Source: Streptomyces cyaneus
GTDB lineage: Bacteria > Actinomycetota > Actinomycetes > Streptomycetales > Streptomycetaceae
Length of the DNA stretch: 64,000 bases
Direction of reading: 5' to 3'
Assembly: GCF_004028635.1 (NCBI RefSeq)
Contig: NZ_ML138678.1
Location: 1,434,810 to 1,498,809, forward strand
In this document: in pieces, positions 7,791 through 17,911 of the stretch
How the letters are laid out: every line of letters begins with the position of its first letter
Numbering within the stretch: position 1 is the stretch's first letter
The notes under the pieces: model-generated
What the model saw: only the letters and a program-made list of their open reading frames with translations
Told to the model about the DNA's origin: nothing
The model's database searches: none
Program-made: the position numbers and the translations under genes

Positions 7791-8024
7791 TCACATCATG
7801 TCTTCGATCTCCGCCGCGATCGGGTCGGCGTCGGTGCCGATGACGACCTGGATGGCGGTGCCCATCTTCACGACGCCGTGGGCGCCGGCGGCCTTCAGGG
7901 CGGTCTCGTCGACCAGCGCGGGGTCGCTGACCTCGGTGCGGAGTCGGGTGATGCAGCCCTCGATCTCCTCGATGTTGTCGATGCCACCGAGCCCGGCGAC
8001 GATCTTCTCAGCCTTGCTGGCCAT
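7791..8024 (-). CDS. nagF: PTS glucose-family EIIB component for N-acetylglucosamine
   Basis: A free-standing EIIB domain of 77 residues. The phosphorylated Cys lies in NIEEIEGCITRLRTE, and the C-terminal half has ALKAAGAHGVVKMG and AIQVVIG, the standard EIIB-Glc fold. It passes phosphate from EIIA (crr, not here) to the sugar during transport. The ATG is preceded by GAGGAGACC. It is divergent from nagE1, and the 127-bp gap holds one dre site, so DasR probably controls both. In S. coelicolor the homologue (nagF) serves both EIIC proteins, nagE1 and nagE2, which are found here in the same order. Confidence 0.92.
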   Translation of the reverse strand: MASKAEKIVAGLGGIDNIEEIEGCITRLRTEVSDPALVDETALKAAGAHGVVKMGTAIQVVIGTDADPIAAEIEDMM

Positions 8025-8115
8025 TTCGGTCTCCTCACGCACTGTTGGCCCAACTTCACGAGCGGGTGCGTCGCACGTACCGAAGGATGACGTCACAGCA
8101 ACCCAATCGTCGGTA

Positions 8116-8131
8116 ACTGGTCTACACCACG
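8116..8131. promoter_or_regulatory. dre site (DasR operator) between nagF and nagE1
   Basis: ACTGGTCTACACCACG matches the DasR responsive element, consensus ACTGGTCTAGACCACT, at 14 of 16 positions. It lies 20 bases before the nagE1 ATG and 92 bases from the nagF start, in the shared divergent promoter region. Confidence 0.92.
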
Positions 8132-8151
8132 TGACAGGCGGTCGCCAACCC

Positions 8152-9441
8152 ATGAGTGCCGAGACCGAGACCTCGCCCGCACACCGGCGGTGGCAGGCGG
8201 CGTTCCAGGGCCTGCAGAAGATGGGCCGCAGCCTTCAGCTTCCCATCGCCGTCCTGCCGGCCGCGGGCATCCTCAACCGCCTCGGCCAGCCGGATGTGTT
8301 CGGGGACGAGGGGCTCGGCTGGGACAACGTCTCGAAGGTGATGGACGGCGCGGGCGGCGCGCTGCTCGACGGCTCACTCGGACTGCCGTTGCTGTTCTGC
8401 GTCGGCGTCGCCATCGGCATGGCGAAGAAGTCGGACGGCTCGACGGCGCTCGCGGCGGTGGCGGGGTTCCTCGTCTACTACAACGTGCTGCGCGAGTTCC
8501 CGGAGGACTGCCCGGACGGGACGGAGGAGGTCACCAACATCGGCTGCGCGGCGGCCGACGGGACGGTGAGCGCGTACGAGTACCAGAACCCGGGTGTTTT
8601 CGGCGGCATCGTCATCGGTCTGCTGGCGGCCTTCTTCTGGCAGCGCTACCACCGGACGAAACTGGTGGACTGGCTCGGCTTCTTCAACGGGCGGCGGCTC
8701 GTCCCGATCATCATGGCGTTCGTGGCGATCGTGTTCGCGGTGCTGTGCCTGTGGGTCTGGCCGCCGATCGGTGACGCACTGGAGAACTTCAGCGACTGGA
8801 TGAGCGACCTGGGCGCCTGGGGCGCGGGCGTGTTCGGCATCGCCAACCGCGCACTGCTGGTCGTGGGCCTGCACCAGTTCCTCAACGTGCCCATCTGGTT
8901 CCAGTTCGGCAGCTACACCCAGCCCGACGGTGAGGTCGTGCACGGCGACATCAACATGTTCCTCGCGGGCGACCCGAACGCCGGCCAGTTCACCTCGGGC
9001 TTCTTCCCGATCATGATGTTCGCCCTGCCCGCGGCCGCCCTCGCCATCACGCACTGCGCCAGGCCGAGCCGCCGCAAAGAGGTGGGCGGCCTGATGCTGT
9101 CGGTGGCCCTGACGTCGTTCGTCACCGGCATCACGGAACCGATCGAGTACTCGTTCCTCTTCATCGCCCCGCTCCTGTACGCGGTGCACGCGCTGCTGAC
9201 GGGTGTGTCGATGGCGGTGACATGGGGGCTGGGGGTCCACGACGGCTTCAGCTTCTCCGCCGGGCTGATCGACTACATCATCAACTGGAACCTGGCGACG
9301 AGACCCTGGGCGATCATTCCGATCGGCCTGTGCTTTGCGGCCCTCTATTACGTGATCTTCCGTTTCGCGATCACGAAGTTCGATCTCAAGACTCCAGGCA
9401 GGGAGCGGGAGGAAGAGGTCGAGGACGTCACAAAGGTCTGA
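8152..9441 (+). CDS. nagE1: PTS EIIC component, N-acetylglucosamine/glucose family
   Basis: A 429-residue polytopic EIIC protein (about ten membrane segments). Shared EIIC motifs are MGRSLQLPIAVLPAAGI, KKSDGSTALAAVAGF, GLHQFLNVPIW (the sugar-site His) and GITEPIEYSFLFIAP. It has no fused EIIB and relies on nagF. Unlike its neighbour nagE2 it has an external insertion with two Cys (EDCPDGTEEVTNIGCAA), perhaps a disulfide. ATG 8152 sits close behind the dre site with no clear ribosome site, so a very short leader is implied. In S. coelicolor nagE2 is the main GlcNAc permease and the nagE1 specificity is less clear. Confidence 0.9.
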   Translation: MSAETETSPAHRRWQAAFQGLQKMGRSLQLPIAVLPAAGILNRLGQPDVFGDEGLGWDNVSKVMDGAGGALLDGSLGLPLLFCVGVAIGMAKKSDGSTALAAVAGFLVYYNVLREFPEDCPDGTEEVTNIGCAAADGTVSAYEYQNPGVFGGIVIGLLAAFFWQRYHRTKLVDWLGFFNGRRLVPIIMAFVAIVFAVLCLWVWPPIGDALENFSDWMSDLGAWGAGVFGIANRALLVVGLHQFLNVPIWFQFGSYTQPDGEVVHGDINMFLAGDPNAGQFTSGFFPIMMFALPAAALAITHCARPSRRKEVGGLMLSVALTSFVTGITEPIEYSFLFIAPLLYAVHALLTGVSMAVTWGLGVHDGFSFSAGLIDYIINWNLATRPWAIIPIGLCFAALYYVIFRFAITKFDLKTPGREREEEVEDVTKV

Positions 9442-9527
9442 CCAAAGGTCCGAAGAATCAGGGCACTGCGCGTAGCACTCCGGTTGCGGAATTCACGGGT
9501 TCCTTATATCGGCCCCATCGTGCTACA

Positions 9528-9560
9528 ACAGGTCTACACCACTGAGTGGTGTAGACCAGA
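9528..9560. promoter_or_regulatory. Double, mirror-image dre sites upstream of nagE2
   Basis: Two dre sites face each other: ACAGGTCTACACCACT on the plus strand, then one base, then AGTGGTGTAGACCAGA. Together GGTCTACACCACT and its reverse complement make a perfect 27-bp palindrome (9531-9557). The pair lies 80 bases before the nagE2 start and marks it as a strongly DasR-controlled gene. Confidence 0.93.
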
Positions 9561-9640
9561 CGCCGCCGTCCCCTTCCTGTCCCCTGGCGGCGCCATGCCC
9601 TCCCCCAGCCTACGGCCGGGCGGACCCCCAGGAGGAACTT

Positions 9641-10906
<1,266 letters not shown>

Positions 10907-10931
10907 GCCGACGGCCCAGCAAGGGACGGCG

Positions 10932-10964
10932 AAGGCCCCGGAACCGAAATGGTTCCGGGGCCTT
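10932..10964. terminator. Bidirectional intrinsic terminator
   Basis: AAGGCCCCGGAACC pairs with GGTTCCGGGGCCTT around GAAAT and is followed by T. It lies between convergent nagE2 and the metallo-beta-lactamase-fold gene and can serve both. Confidence 0.88.
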
Positions 10965-11004
10965 TACGCGCATACGGGCCTGAACCCCGTACGGGCTGCT
11001 TCTC

Positions 11005-11050
11005 GACCGGCTGGATCTGGACCCGGCTGGATCTGGACCGGCTAGATCTC
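11005..11050. repeat. Three tandem 15-16-bp units spanning a stop codon
   Basis: GACCGGCTGGATCTG, GACCCGGCTGGATCTG and GACCGGCTAGATCTCG follow one another. The third unit contains the TAG stop of the metallo-beta-lactamase-fold gene (CTA at 11042-11044). It is one of several tandem duplications in the window that include a stop codon. Confidence 0.8.
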
Positions 11051-11794
11051 GTACGTCTGCCGCGGAGCGGCGAGCTCCACCGGACCGTCGTAGACCGCGC
11101 GCGCGTCGGTCAGGTTGACCTGGGGGTCGGTCCACGGCGGGATGTGGGTCAGCACCAGGCGCCGCGCGCCCGCGCGGGCCGCGGTCTGGCCCGCCTCGCG
11201 GCCGTTGAGGTGCAGGTCGGGGATGTCTTCCTTGCCGTGCGTGAAAGCGGCCTCGCACAGGAACAGGTCGGCGTCGCGGGCGAGTTCGTCCAGGGCCGTG
11301 CTGATGCCCGTGTCGCCCGAGTAGGTCAGCGTCTTCCCGCCGTGCTCGATCCGGATGCCGTACGCCTCCACCGGGTGGGCCACGCGTTCCGTGTGCACCA
11401 GGAACGGGCCGATCTCGAAGGTGGACGGCTTGACCGTGTGGAAGTCGAAGACCTCGCTCATGGACGAGGCGGTGGGGGTGTCGGCGTAGGCGGTGGTCAG
11501 ACGCTGTTCCGTGCCCTCGGGTCCGTAGACCGGGATCGGGTCGCAGCGGCCACCGTCGTGCCGGTAGTAGCGCGCGACGAAATACGCGCACATGTCGATG
11601 CAGTGGTCGGCGTGCAGATGGCTGAGGAAGATCGCGTCGAGGTCGTAGAGACCGCAGTGGCGCTGCAGCTCGCCAAGGGCGCCATTGCCCATGTCGAGGA
11701 GCAGCCGGAAGCCGTCGGCCTCGACGAGGTAGCTCGAGCAGGCCGATTCCGCGGACGGGAACGACCCCGAGCAGCCGACGACGGTGAGCTTCAT
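11042..11794 (-). CDS. Metallo-beta-lactamase-fold hydrolase, Rv1339-like (possible cAMP phosphodiesterase)
   Basis: A 250-residue MBL-fold enzyme. Zinc-binding motifs are SHLHADHC, then HPVEAYGIR, SGDTGIS and a late LTHIPPW. The start VVGCSGSFPSAESACSSYLV matches the M. tuberculosis Rv1339 family, which has been reported to hydrolyse cyclic AMP. In that genome the gene neighbours rph and rdgB, and here it is separated from rph only by the nag genes. The ATG is chosen at MKLTVVG; the longer frame lacks a ribosome site. Specific substrate is inferred from homology only; RNase Z-like or other phosphodiesterase roles are possible. Confidence 0.85.
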   Translation of the reverse strand: MKLTVVGCSGSFPSAESACSSYLVEADGFRLLLDMGNGALGELQRHCGLYDLDAIFLSHLHADHCIDMCAYFVARYYRHDGGRCDPIPVYGPEGTEQRLTTAYADTPTASSMSEVFDFHTVKPSTFEIGPFLVHTERVAHPVEAYGIRIEHGGKTLTYSGDTGISTALDELARDADLFLCEAAFTHGKEDIPDLHLNGREAGQTAARAGARRLVLTHIPPWTDPQVNLTDARAVYDGPVELAAPRQTYEI

Positions 11795-12068
11795 GAAACA
11801 GAAACCTCCGCTGGCGGGAAATCCAGAAGATCGAAAGGTGGGGCGTCGGGGGTCGTGCGGTTTGTCGAGCGTAAGGCGCAAAACCTCCGGTCGCTCCTCC
11901 GCCAAGGGCTGTTGTGGGCGAACTCACCTGTGGTGTCACCGGTTCGGCTGCCGACGCTGTCCAGCTGTTCGAGGCGCATCCGGTCCGCCCTCGCCGACTC
12001 ACAAACATGGACGTAACGTCGGAAATGCTGTCGCAGCTGTCGCCTACTGTGAATCGAGGGATCCGAGC

Positions 12069-12350
12069 ATGGCCGTGCTGGTCGTCAACCACAGCGCCGA
12101 GTGGACCCAGGAGCTCTACCAGGCAACCTTCGACCGGGCGATCCCGGATCGCGCGAATCCCCCCGCCGGGTTGGTCACCCACTACGCGGCACCTCGTGCG
12201 GGCGGCGGGTGGCAGGTCATCGACGTGTGGGAGTCGGAAGACGCGTTCCGGCGCTTCCTCGAGGAGTCGGTCGTCCCGGCCGCGAAGGAGCTCGGGGCGC
12301 CCCCGTTCGAGAGTCACGTCACCGAGCTGTACAACTCTCTGATCGCGTAG
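12069..12350 (+). CDS. Small alpha/beta-barrel protein of the antibiotic-biosynthesis-monooxygenase fold
   Basis: A 93-residue cytoplasmic protein with GAGGGA eight bases before the ATG. The pattern of a VTHYAAPRAGGGWQVIDVWE strand pair followed by AFRRFLEESVVPAAKELG resembles dimeric ferredoxin-like (ABM/EthD-type) barrels. No catalytic residue set is evident, so it may be a binding rather than an enzymatic protein. It is divergent from the MBL-fold gene across a 274-bp region in which no operator or RNA element was recognised, and is followed 37 bases on by the MazF-like gene. Confidence 0.75.
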   Translation: MAVLVVNHSAEWTQELYQATFDRAIPDRANPPAGLVTHYAAPRAGGGWQVIDVWESEDAFRRFLEESVVPAAKELGAPPFESHVTELYNSLIA

Positions 12351-12387
12351 GGCGCGGGGGTGGCCGTGCGCCGGTAACGTCGTCCTC

Positions 12388-12864
12388 ATGGACACGTCCT
12401 GGTGGCTGGCGCTCGCGGCGGTGGTGTTGCTCGCACTGATCGCCACGCTCGTGGACGGGTGGGGGCGCAGGCGGCGTCCCGAGGGGCGGCGGACGCGTCC
12501 GCCGGGGCGGGCGGACCGGCGCACCGCGGCCCGTCAGGACGGGCGTGGTCCCGCTCGGCCGGAGCCCGCCGAGATCTGGTGGGCGAACGTGCCCTACGAG
12601 GACGGGCCGGGTGCGAAGGACCGGCCGTGTCTGGTGCTCGCGGTGCGCGGGCAGCGGGTCACCGTCGCGAAGATCACCAGCAAGTACCGCGACGAGCGGG
12701 GCGGGGTCATCCCACTGCCGCCGGGCTCGGTCGGGGACACCCGTGGGCGGGCGAGCTTCCTGGAGACCAGCGAGCTGCGGGACGTACCGGTGGGGGAATT
12801 CCGGCGGCGGGTGGGGGTGATGGACCCGGTCGTGTGGGACCAGGTCCGTCACCTCGCGACGTAG
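12388..12864 (+). CDS. Membrane-anchored MazF/PemK-like protein, no antitoxin
   Basis: A 158-residue protein with an N-terminal membrane helix (WWLALAAVVLLALIATLVD), a basic linker of about 35 residues (GRRRRPEGRRTRPPGRADRR) and a C-terminal PemK/MazF-type domain (about 60-158). The latter starts PAEIWWANVPYEDGPGAKDR and continues PCLVLAVRGQRVTVAKITSK. Typical MazF begins with GEIWWADL and RRPVLVV, so the fold match is good. The gene directly upstream codes for a barrel protein, not an antitoxin, and none follows. That argues against a classic toxin-antitoxin role; a membrane-tethered RNase or an inactive RNA-binding protein is equally possible. Conserved across Streptomyces, from memory. Confidence 0.75.
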   Translation: MDTSWWLALAAVVLLALIATLVDGWGRRRRPEGRRTRPPGRADRRTAARQDGRGPARPEPAEIWWANVPYEDGPGAKDRPCLVLAVRGQRVTVAKITSKYRDERGGVIPLPPGSVGDTRGRASFLETSELRDVPVGEFRRRVGVMDPVVWDQVRHLAT

Positions 12865-12898
12865 GCGCTCTGCTCGGAGGGCCGGGGCGGGGCGCCGC

Positions 12899-14135
<1,237 letters not shown>

Positions 14136-14249
14136 GGCTCAGGGCTCCTGTCGGGAGTAGTCAGTCGGGGGCGCGCGGCAGCGCAAGTACAGCAGGTGGT
14201 GCGTGTGGGCAGCGCCGCGGCTCACGGCCGTACGGCGGCAGGGGCAGCG

Positions 14250-14345
14250 TCAACAGATGGCGCTGGCGAGCCTGCACAGGTCGACGTGCAGCCGCGCCAC
14301 GAGCAGCATGCCCGGCGTCTTCTCGCTCACGTCGTGGGAAACCAT
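14250..14345 (-). CDS. Cys-ending 31-aa leader peptide upstream of cysO-cysM
   Basis: ATG MVSHDVSEKTPGMLLV, then ARLHVDLCRLASAIC and stop. The frame is too short for gene finders, but its ARLHVDLCR...SAIC pattern is the one I recall from the uncharacterised leader peptides that precede sulfur genes in Streptomyces. It holds two Cys codons, the last being the final TGT next to TGA, so ribosome stalling would report on Cys-tRNA. A TACGAT box seven bases before the ATG suggests the mRNA is nearly leaderless. It lies between mec and cysO on the same strand, and 114 bases separate it from cysO. Attenuation is inferred, not shown. Confidence 0.8.
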   Translation of the reverse strand: MVSHDVSEKTPGMLLVARLHVDLCRLASAIC

Positions 14346-14431
14346 GGGCTCATCGTATCGATTCCCGGCCGGGGGCCCAGAGTGTGATCTCGCATGGTGG
14401 ACGGATTCTGGCCAGATAGTGGGACCTGGGC

Positions 14432-14854
14432 TCAGTAGGCCTCTACGACCTTGACCTCCTCCTCCGTCACCTGCCCCTCCAGGATGCGAAACGAGCGGAA
14501 CTGGAACTCGCCGAAGCCGTCCGTGTCCGCGGTCGAGACGATGACGTAGTGGGCCTGGGGCTCGTTGGCGTACGAGATGTCCGTGCGGGACGGGTAGGCC
14601 TCGGTCGCGGTGTGGGAGTGGTAGACGACCACCGCCTCCTCGTCGTTGTCCCACATCTCGTCGCTGAGCTTCTTGTGCTCGGCGCTGTCGAACTCGTAGA
14701 AGGTGGGAGAGCCCGCGGCGTTGAGCATCCGCACGTACCGCTCCGGACGGTCGGAGCCTTCGGGGCCCGCGATCATGCCGCATGCCTCGTCGGGGTGGTC
14801 CTCGCGCGCGTGCGCCACGATCTTGTCGTAAAGGTCCCGGGTAATGGTCAGCAT
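14432..14854 (-). CDS. mec: JAMM/MPN+ metallopeptidase Mec (Mov34 type)
   Basis: A 140-residue zinc peptidase. The JAMM motif is HSHTATEAYPSRTD (H-x-H-x7-S-x2-D), with the partner Glu upstream in PDEACGM. In M. tuberculosis the homologue (mec+) cleaves the Cys that CysM adds to CysO and so releases cysteine; here it might also trim the Met-Ala tail of CysO. The gene is upstream of the leader peptide and cysO in the same direction, but a separate promoter region lies between, so it may or may not be co-transcribed. A strong hairpin lies just upstream. Confidence 0.93.
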   Translation of the reverse strand: MLTITRDLYDKIVAHAREDHPDEACGMIAGPEGSDRPERYVRMLNAAGSPTFYEFDSAEHKKLSDEMWDNDEEAVVVYHSHTATEAYPSRTDISYANEPQAHYVIVSTADTDGFGEFQFRSFRILEGQVTEEEVKVVEAY

Positions 14855-14874
14855 GCCCGTCAGGATAAGCAGAA

Positions 14875-14911
14875 GGGCCGTCCCGTACCGAAGAGTGGTA
14901 CGGGACGGCCC
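14875..14911 (-). terminator. Terminator hairpin downstream of the amino-acid permease gene
   Basis: GGGCCGTCCCGTACC / GGTACGGGACGGCCC, a perfect 15-bp inverted repeat with a 7-nt loop. A second, shorter palindromic segment (14932-14970, CAGCCGC ... GCGGCTG) lies between it and the permease stop at 14999. Either can terminate the minus-strand permease transcript before mec. Confidence 0.8.
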
Positions 14912-14998
14912 ACATGCCGGACGTCCTGAGCGGCAGCCGCCGGGGGCGCCACGAGTGGCCCCTGCGGCTGGACGTCCTCGACCGTGAATACGACGGAC

Positions 14999-16438
14999 TC
15001 AGCCGACCTTCTCGAGCTCCGGCTCCTCGCCGCCGCGCGCGGTGATCTGCGGGTTACGGCCCTTGAGGATCATCCAGCCGATGCCCAGGGCGGCGGCCCA
15101 GCCCGCCATCACGTACAGACAGACGCGGGCGTCGGAGTCGTACGCGATCAGGCCGGTCACGAAGAGCAGGAACACGATGGCGATCCAGCTGCACACCGAG
15201 CCGCCCGGTGCCGGGAAGGACGAGGCGGGCAGGCGGCCCGCGACGACCGCGCGGCGGTAGAGGACGTGGCTGATCAGGATCATCAGCCAGGTCCAGATGC
15301 CGGCCGCGGTGGCGACGGAGGTGACGTAGCCGAACGCCTTCTCCGGGACGACGTAGTTCAGGACCACGCCGACGCACATGAACAGCATCGAGACGGTGAT
15401 GCCGAGGGCCGGCGTCTTGGTGGACGACAGCTTCGCGAAGACCTTGGGGGCCTCGCCGCTCTCGGACAGGTTCCGCAGCATGCGGCCCGTGGAGTACATA
15501 CCGGAGTTGGCGGAGGAAAGGGCCGCCGTCAGCACGACGAAGTTGACGATGCCCGCGCCGGCCGGGATGCCGATCATTCCGAACGCCTTCACGAAGGGGC
15601 TGACCCCGTCCGCGAACTCGGTCCACTTCACCACGCACAGGATGACGGTGAGGGAACCGACGTAGAAGAGCGCGATACGCCAGGGCAGGGTGTTGATCGC
15701 CTTGGGGAGGGTCTTCTCCGGGTTCTCCGACTCACCGGCCGTGACACCGACCAGCTCGACCGCGAGGTAGGCGAACATGACGCCCTGCAGGGTCATCAGG
15801 GACGAGCCGACGCCCTTGGGGAAGAAGCCGTCGAAGGCCCAGAGGTTGGTGACGGACGCGGTGTCACCGGCGTTGCTGAAGCCGAAGGTGAGCACGCCCA
15901 GGCCGATGACGATCATGCCGATGATGGCGGTGACCTTGACCATCGAGAACCAGAACTCCAGCTCTCCGAAGAGCTTCACGGAGATCAGGTTGACCCCGAA
16001 GAGAATCACCGTGAAGACCAGGGCGGTGACCCAGCGCGGGATGTCGGAGAACCAGTAGTCGACGTAGATCGCGGCGGCCGTGAGCTCGGCCATGCAGGTC
16101 ACGACCCACATCAGCCAGTACGTCCAGCCGGTGAAGTAGCCGAAGAACGGGCCGAGGAACTCACGGGAGTACTCGGCGAAGGAACCCGAGACAGGGCGGT
16201 AGAGCAGGAGCTCACCGAGCGCCCGCATGATGAAGAAGACGATGGCGCCCGCGAGGGCGTACATCAGGATGAGGCTGGGACCGGCCTTGGCGATGTTCGC
16301 GCCGGCACCCAGGAACAGGCCGACGCCGATGGCGCCGCCGATGGCGATCATCTGGACCTGACGGCTGCCGAGCCCGCGCTCGTACCCCTCCTCGGGGGCG
16401 CCCGTGGCCTCTGCGTCAGTGACCTTCGAAGAGGTCAT
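14999..16438 (-). CDS. Amino-acid permease (APC superfamily, GabP/AnsP type)
   Basis: A 479-residue transporter with about 12 hydrophobic segments. It has the conserved APC start GLGSRQVQMIAIGGAIGVGLF, then MRALGELLLYRPVSGSFAEYSREFLGPFFGYFTGWTY and a later FAYLAVELVGVTAGESENPEKTLPKAIN, typical of the proton-coupled amino-acid permease group. The ATG is preceded by GGAGAAAGG. An earlier ATG (16459) lies in front of that ribosome site and is disfavoured. The exact amino acid is not predictable; GABA, aromatic or Ser/Asn-type substrates all fit. It is transcribed alone; a hairpin follows its stop. Confidence 0.9.
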   Translation of the reverse strand: MTSSKVTDAEATGAPEEGYERGLGSRQVQMIAIGGAIGVGLFLGAGANIAKAGPSLILMYALAGAIVFFIMRALGELLLYRPVSGSFAEYSREFLGPFFGYFTGWTYWLMWVVTCMAELTAAAIYVDYWFSDIPRWVTALVFTVILFGVNLISVKLFGELEFWFSMVKVTAIIGMIVIGLGVLTFGFSNAGDTASVTNLWAFDGFFPKGVGSSLMTLQGVMFAYLAVELVGVTAGESENPEKTLPKAINTLPWRIALFYVGSLTVILCVVKWTEFADGVSPFVKAFGMIGIPAGAGIVNFVVLTAALSSANSGMYSTGRMLRNLSESGEAPKVFAKLSSTKTPALGITVSMLFMCVGVVLNYVVPEKAFGYVTSVATAAGIWTWLMILISHVLYRRAVVAGRLPASSFPAPGGSVCSWIAIVFLLFVTGLIAYDSDARVCLYVMAGWAAALGIGWMILKGRNPQITARGGEEPELEKVG

Positions 16439-16660
16439 GTGTAGTGCGCCTTTCTCCATGCCGACCCGGGCCCTTCGTCGGCCTCGGATCGGGTCTCGAT
16501 CCCCCCGGATTGCTGGAGCTGTGCCCGGCCGACGATCCGCCGGCCATGTGGCGCACCCGGCCGAACATTCGGGTGGTGCTCGGCGGGCGTCGTGAAGATT
16601 TATCACGGCCGTCACAGTGATCGGCTACGAGACATGTGGCGCATCACACAAGAAGAACCG

Positions 16661-16701
16661 GACAAAAAACACCGCCGTCTCCATAGCGGGTGGCGGCGGT
16701 G
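16661..16701 (-). terminator. Intrinsic terminator of the DUF2017 gene
   Basis: On the minus strand CACCGCCG and CGGCGGTG form an 8-bp stem with a 16-nt loop followed directly by TTTTTT, the clearest rho-independent terminator in this part of the window. It ends the clpS-DUF2017 transcript. Confidence 0.9.
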
Positions 16702-16818
16702 ACGCGATCGTTATCCGGATTTGAGCGTCCTCTGAGCGAACACAGAACAGTCACATATCGCTACAAAAAAGTCGTACTCTGCCGCGCCCTGTCGCGCTCT
16801 CCCGTGCTCTCTCGCGCT

Positions 16819-17427
16819 CTACGGCATGAGCGTGGCGACCAGCGTCTCCTGGAGCCCGCCCAGCCACAGATACGCCATCACCATCGGCTTGCGCGGATCC
16901 TCGTCCGGGAGCCGGTAGAGCAGGTCGGTGTCGTCCTCGTCGGTGATCTCCAGGCGGGAGCCGATGGCCAGGCGCAGATCGTTGAGGGCGCCGAGCCACT
17001 GCTGGGACTCCTCGGGGGAGAGCTTGAGCACGGCACCGCCCTCACCGGCGGAAGCGGCGCTGAGCGCATCCAGGGAGCGGACCACCGCGAGCGCGTTGTC
17101 CCGTTTGCCGGCGCGCAGGTCGTTCTCGGTGTAGCGACGGAACTCCGAGGAGTACGCCCGCTGCTCCTCGGCCTCCTTGGGACCGGGGGTGGCCTCCGGG
17201 TCGCTGTACGCGTCCGGGAAGAGGCGCTTGAGGACCGGGTCGGCGGGCGGTTCGCTCGGCCCCTCGGCGAACAGCTCGGCGAGCGGGTCGTCGGGGGCCT
17301 CCTCGGCGGGGCCGGGGCCGATGAGTTCCAGCAACTGGACGGCGAGCGACCGGATGATGGAGATCTCGACGTCATCAAGGGCGACGGCCGCGCCGCCGCC
17401 GGGGAGCGGTTCGAAGGTTCCTGGCAT
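16819..17427 (-). CDS. DUF2017 protein (Rv1332-like)
   Basis: A 202-residue acidic cytoplasmic protein. Conserved pieces are VALDDVEISIIRSLAVQLLELI at the start, EFRRYTENDLRAGKRDNALAVVRSL in the middle and SPEESQQWLGALNDLRLAIGSRL near the end. It is present in all actinobacteria next to clpS and is not characterised. Its location 45 bases downstream of clpS on the same strand suggests cotranscription, and a link with N-end-rule proteolysis is a guess based on that. No membrane or signal segment is seen. Confidence 0.88.
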   Translation of the reverse strand: MPGTFEPLPGGGAAVALDDVEISIIRSLAVQLLELIGPGPAEEAPDDPLAELFAEGPSEPPADPVLKRLFPDAYSDPEATPGPKEAEEQRAYSSEFRRYTENDLRAGKRDNALAVVRSLDALSAASAGEGGAVLKLSPEESQQWLGALNDLRLAIGSRLEITDEDDTDLLYRLPDEDPRKPMVMAYLWLGGLQETLVATLMP

Positions 17428-17471
17428 GGAGGCGATTCGCTACTTCCGGTCCTGCGGGCGAGGGCTGGCGG

Positions 17472-17789
17472 TCATTTGCGGTCGTGCTGGAGGGTGGCCC
17501 ACAGACCGTAGCCGTGCATGGCCTGCACGTCGCGCTCCATCTCCTCGCGCGTACCGCTGGAGACGACCGCCCGGCCCTTGTGGTGGACGTCGAGCATGAG
17601 CTTGGTGGCCTTGTCCTTGGTGTAGCCGAAGTACGACTGGAAGACGTAGGTCACATAGCTCATGAGATTGACCGGGTCGTTGTGGACGATCGTGACCCAG
17701 GGGACGTCCGGCTCGGGGACGGCGAAGACCTCCTCCGCCGACTCGGTTCGTTCGATCTCTAGGGGAGCGGGTGACGTCACAGAGCCCAT
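17472..17789 (-). CDS. clpS: ATP-dependent Clp protease adaptor ClpS
   Basis: A 105-residue adaptor that delivers N-degron substrates to ClpC/ClpP. The core [43 protein letters not shown] matches the ClpS domain; the Asn-Asp pair after the His binds the substrate N-terminus. The first ~25 residues are the flexible entry peptide. The ATG follows GGTGG. A longer in-frame reading extends towards pncB but is rejected for lack of ribosome site. Divergent from pncB across a 122-bp region that should contain both promoters. Confidence 0.95.
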   Translation of the reverse strand: MGSVTSPAPLEIERTESAEEVFAVPEPDVPWVTIVHNDPVNLMSYVTYVFQSYFGYTKDKATKLMLDVHHKGRAVVSSGTREEMERDVQAMHGYGLWATLQHDRK

Positions 17790-17911
17790 GCTGCCACCCG
17801 AGGGGGGCGGTCGCACAAACGGGCTGCGCAACCGGGCTGCACAGCCGGGCCTGTTGTGACCTCCGACCCACAAATCGTCAGTCTGACGAAATGGGGGTAC
17901 CATCTGTCGTC

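Noticed and set aside
8235..9240. Minus-strand frames opposite nagE1
   Set aside because: His/Asp/Arg-rich shadow; EIIC motifs are on the plus strand.
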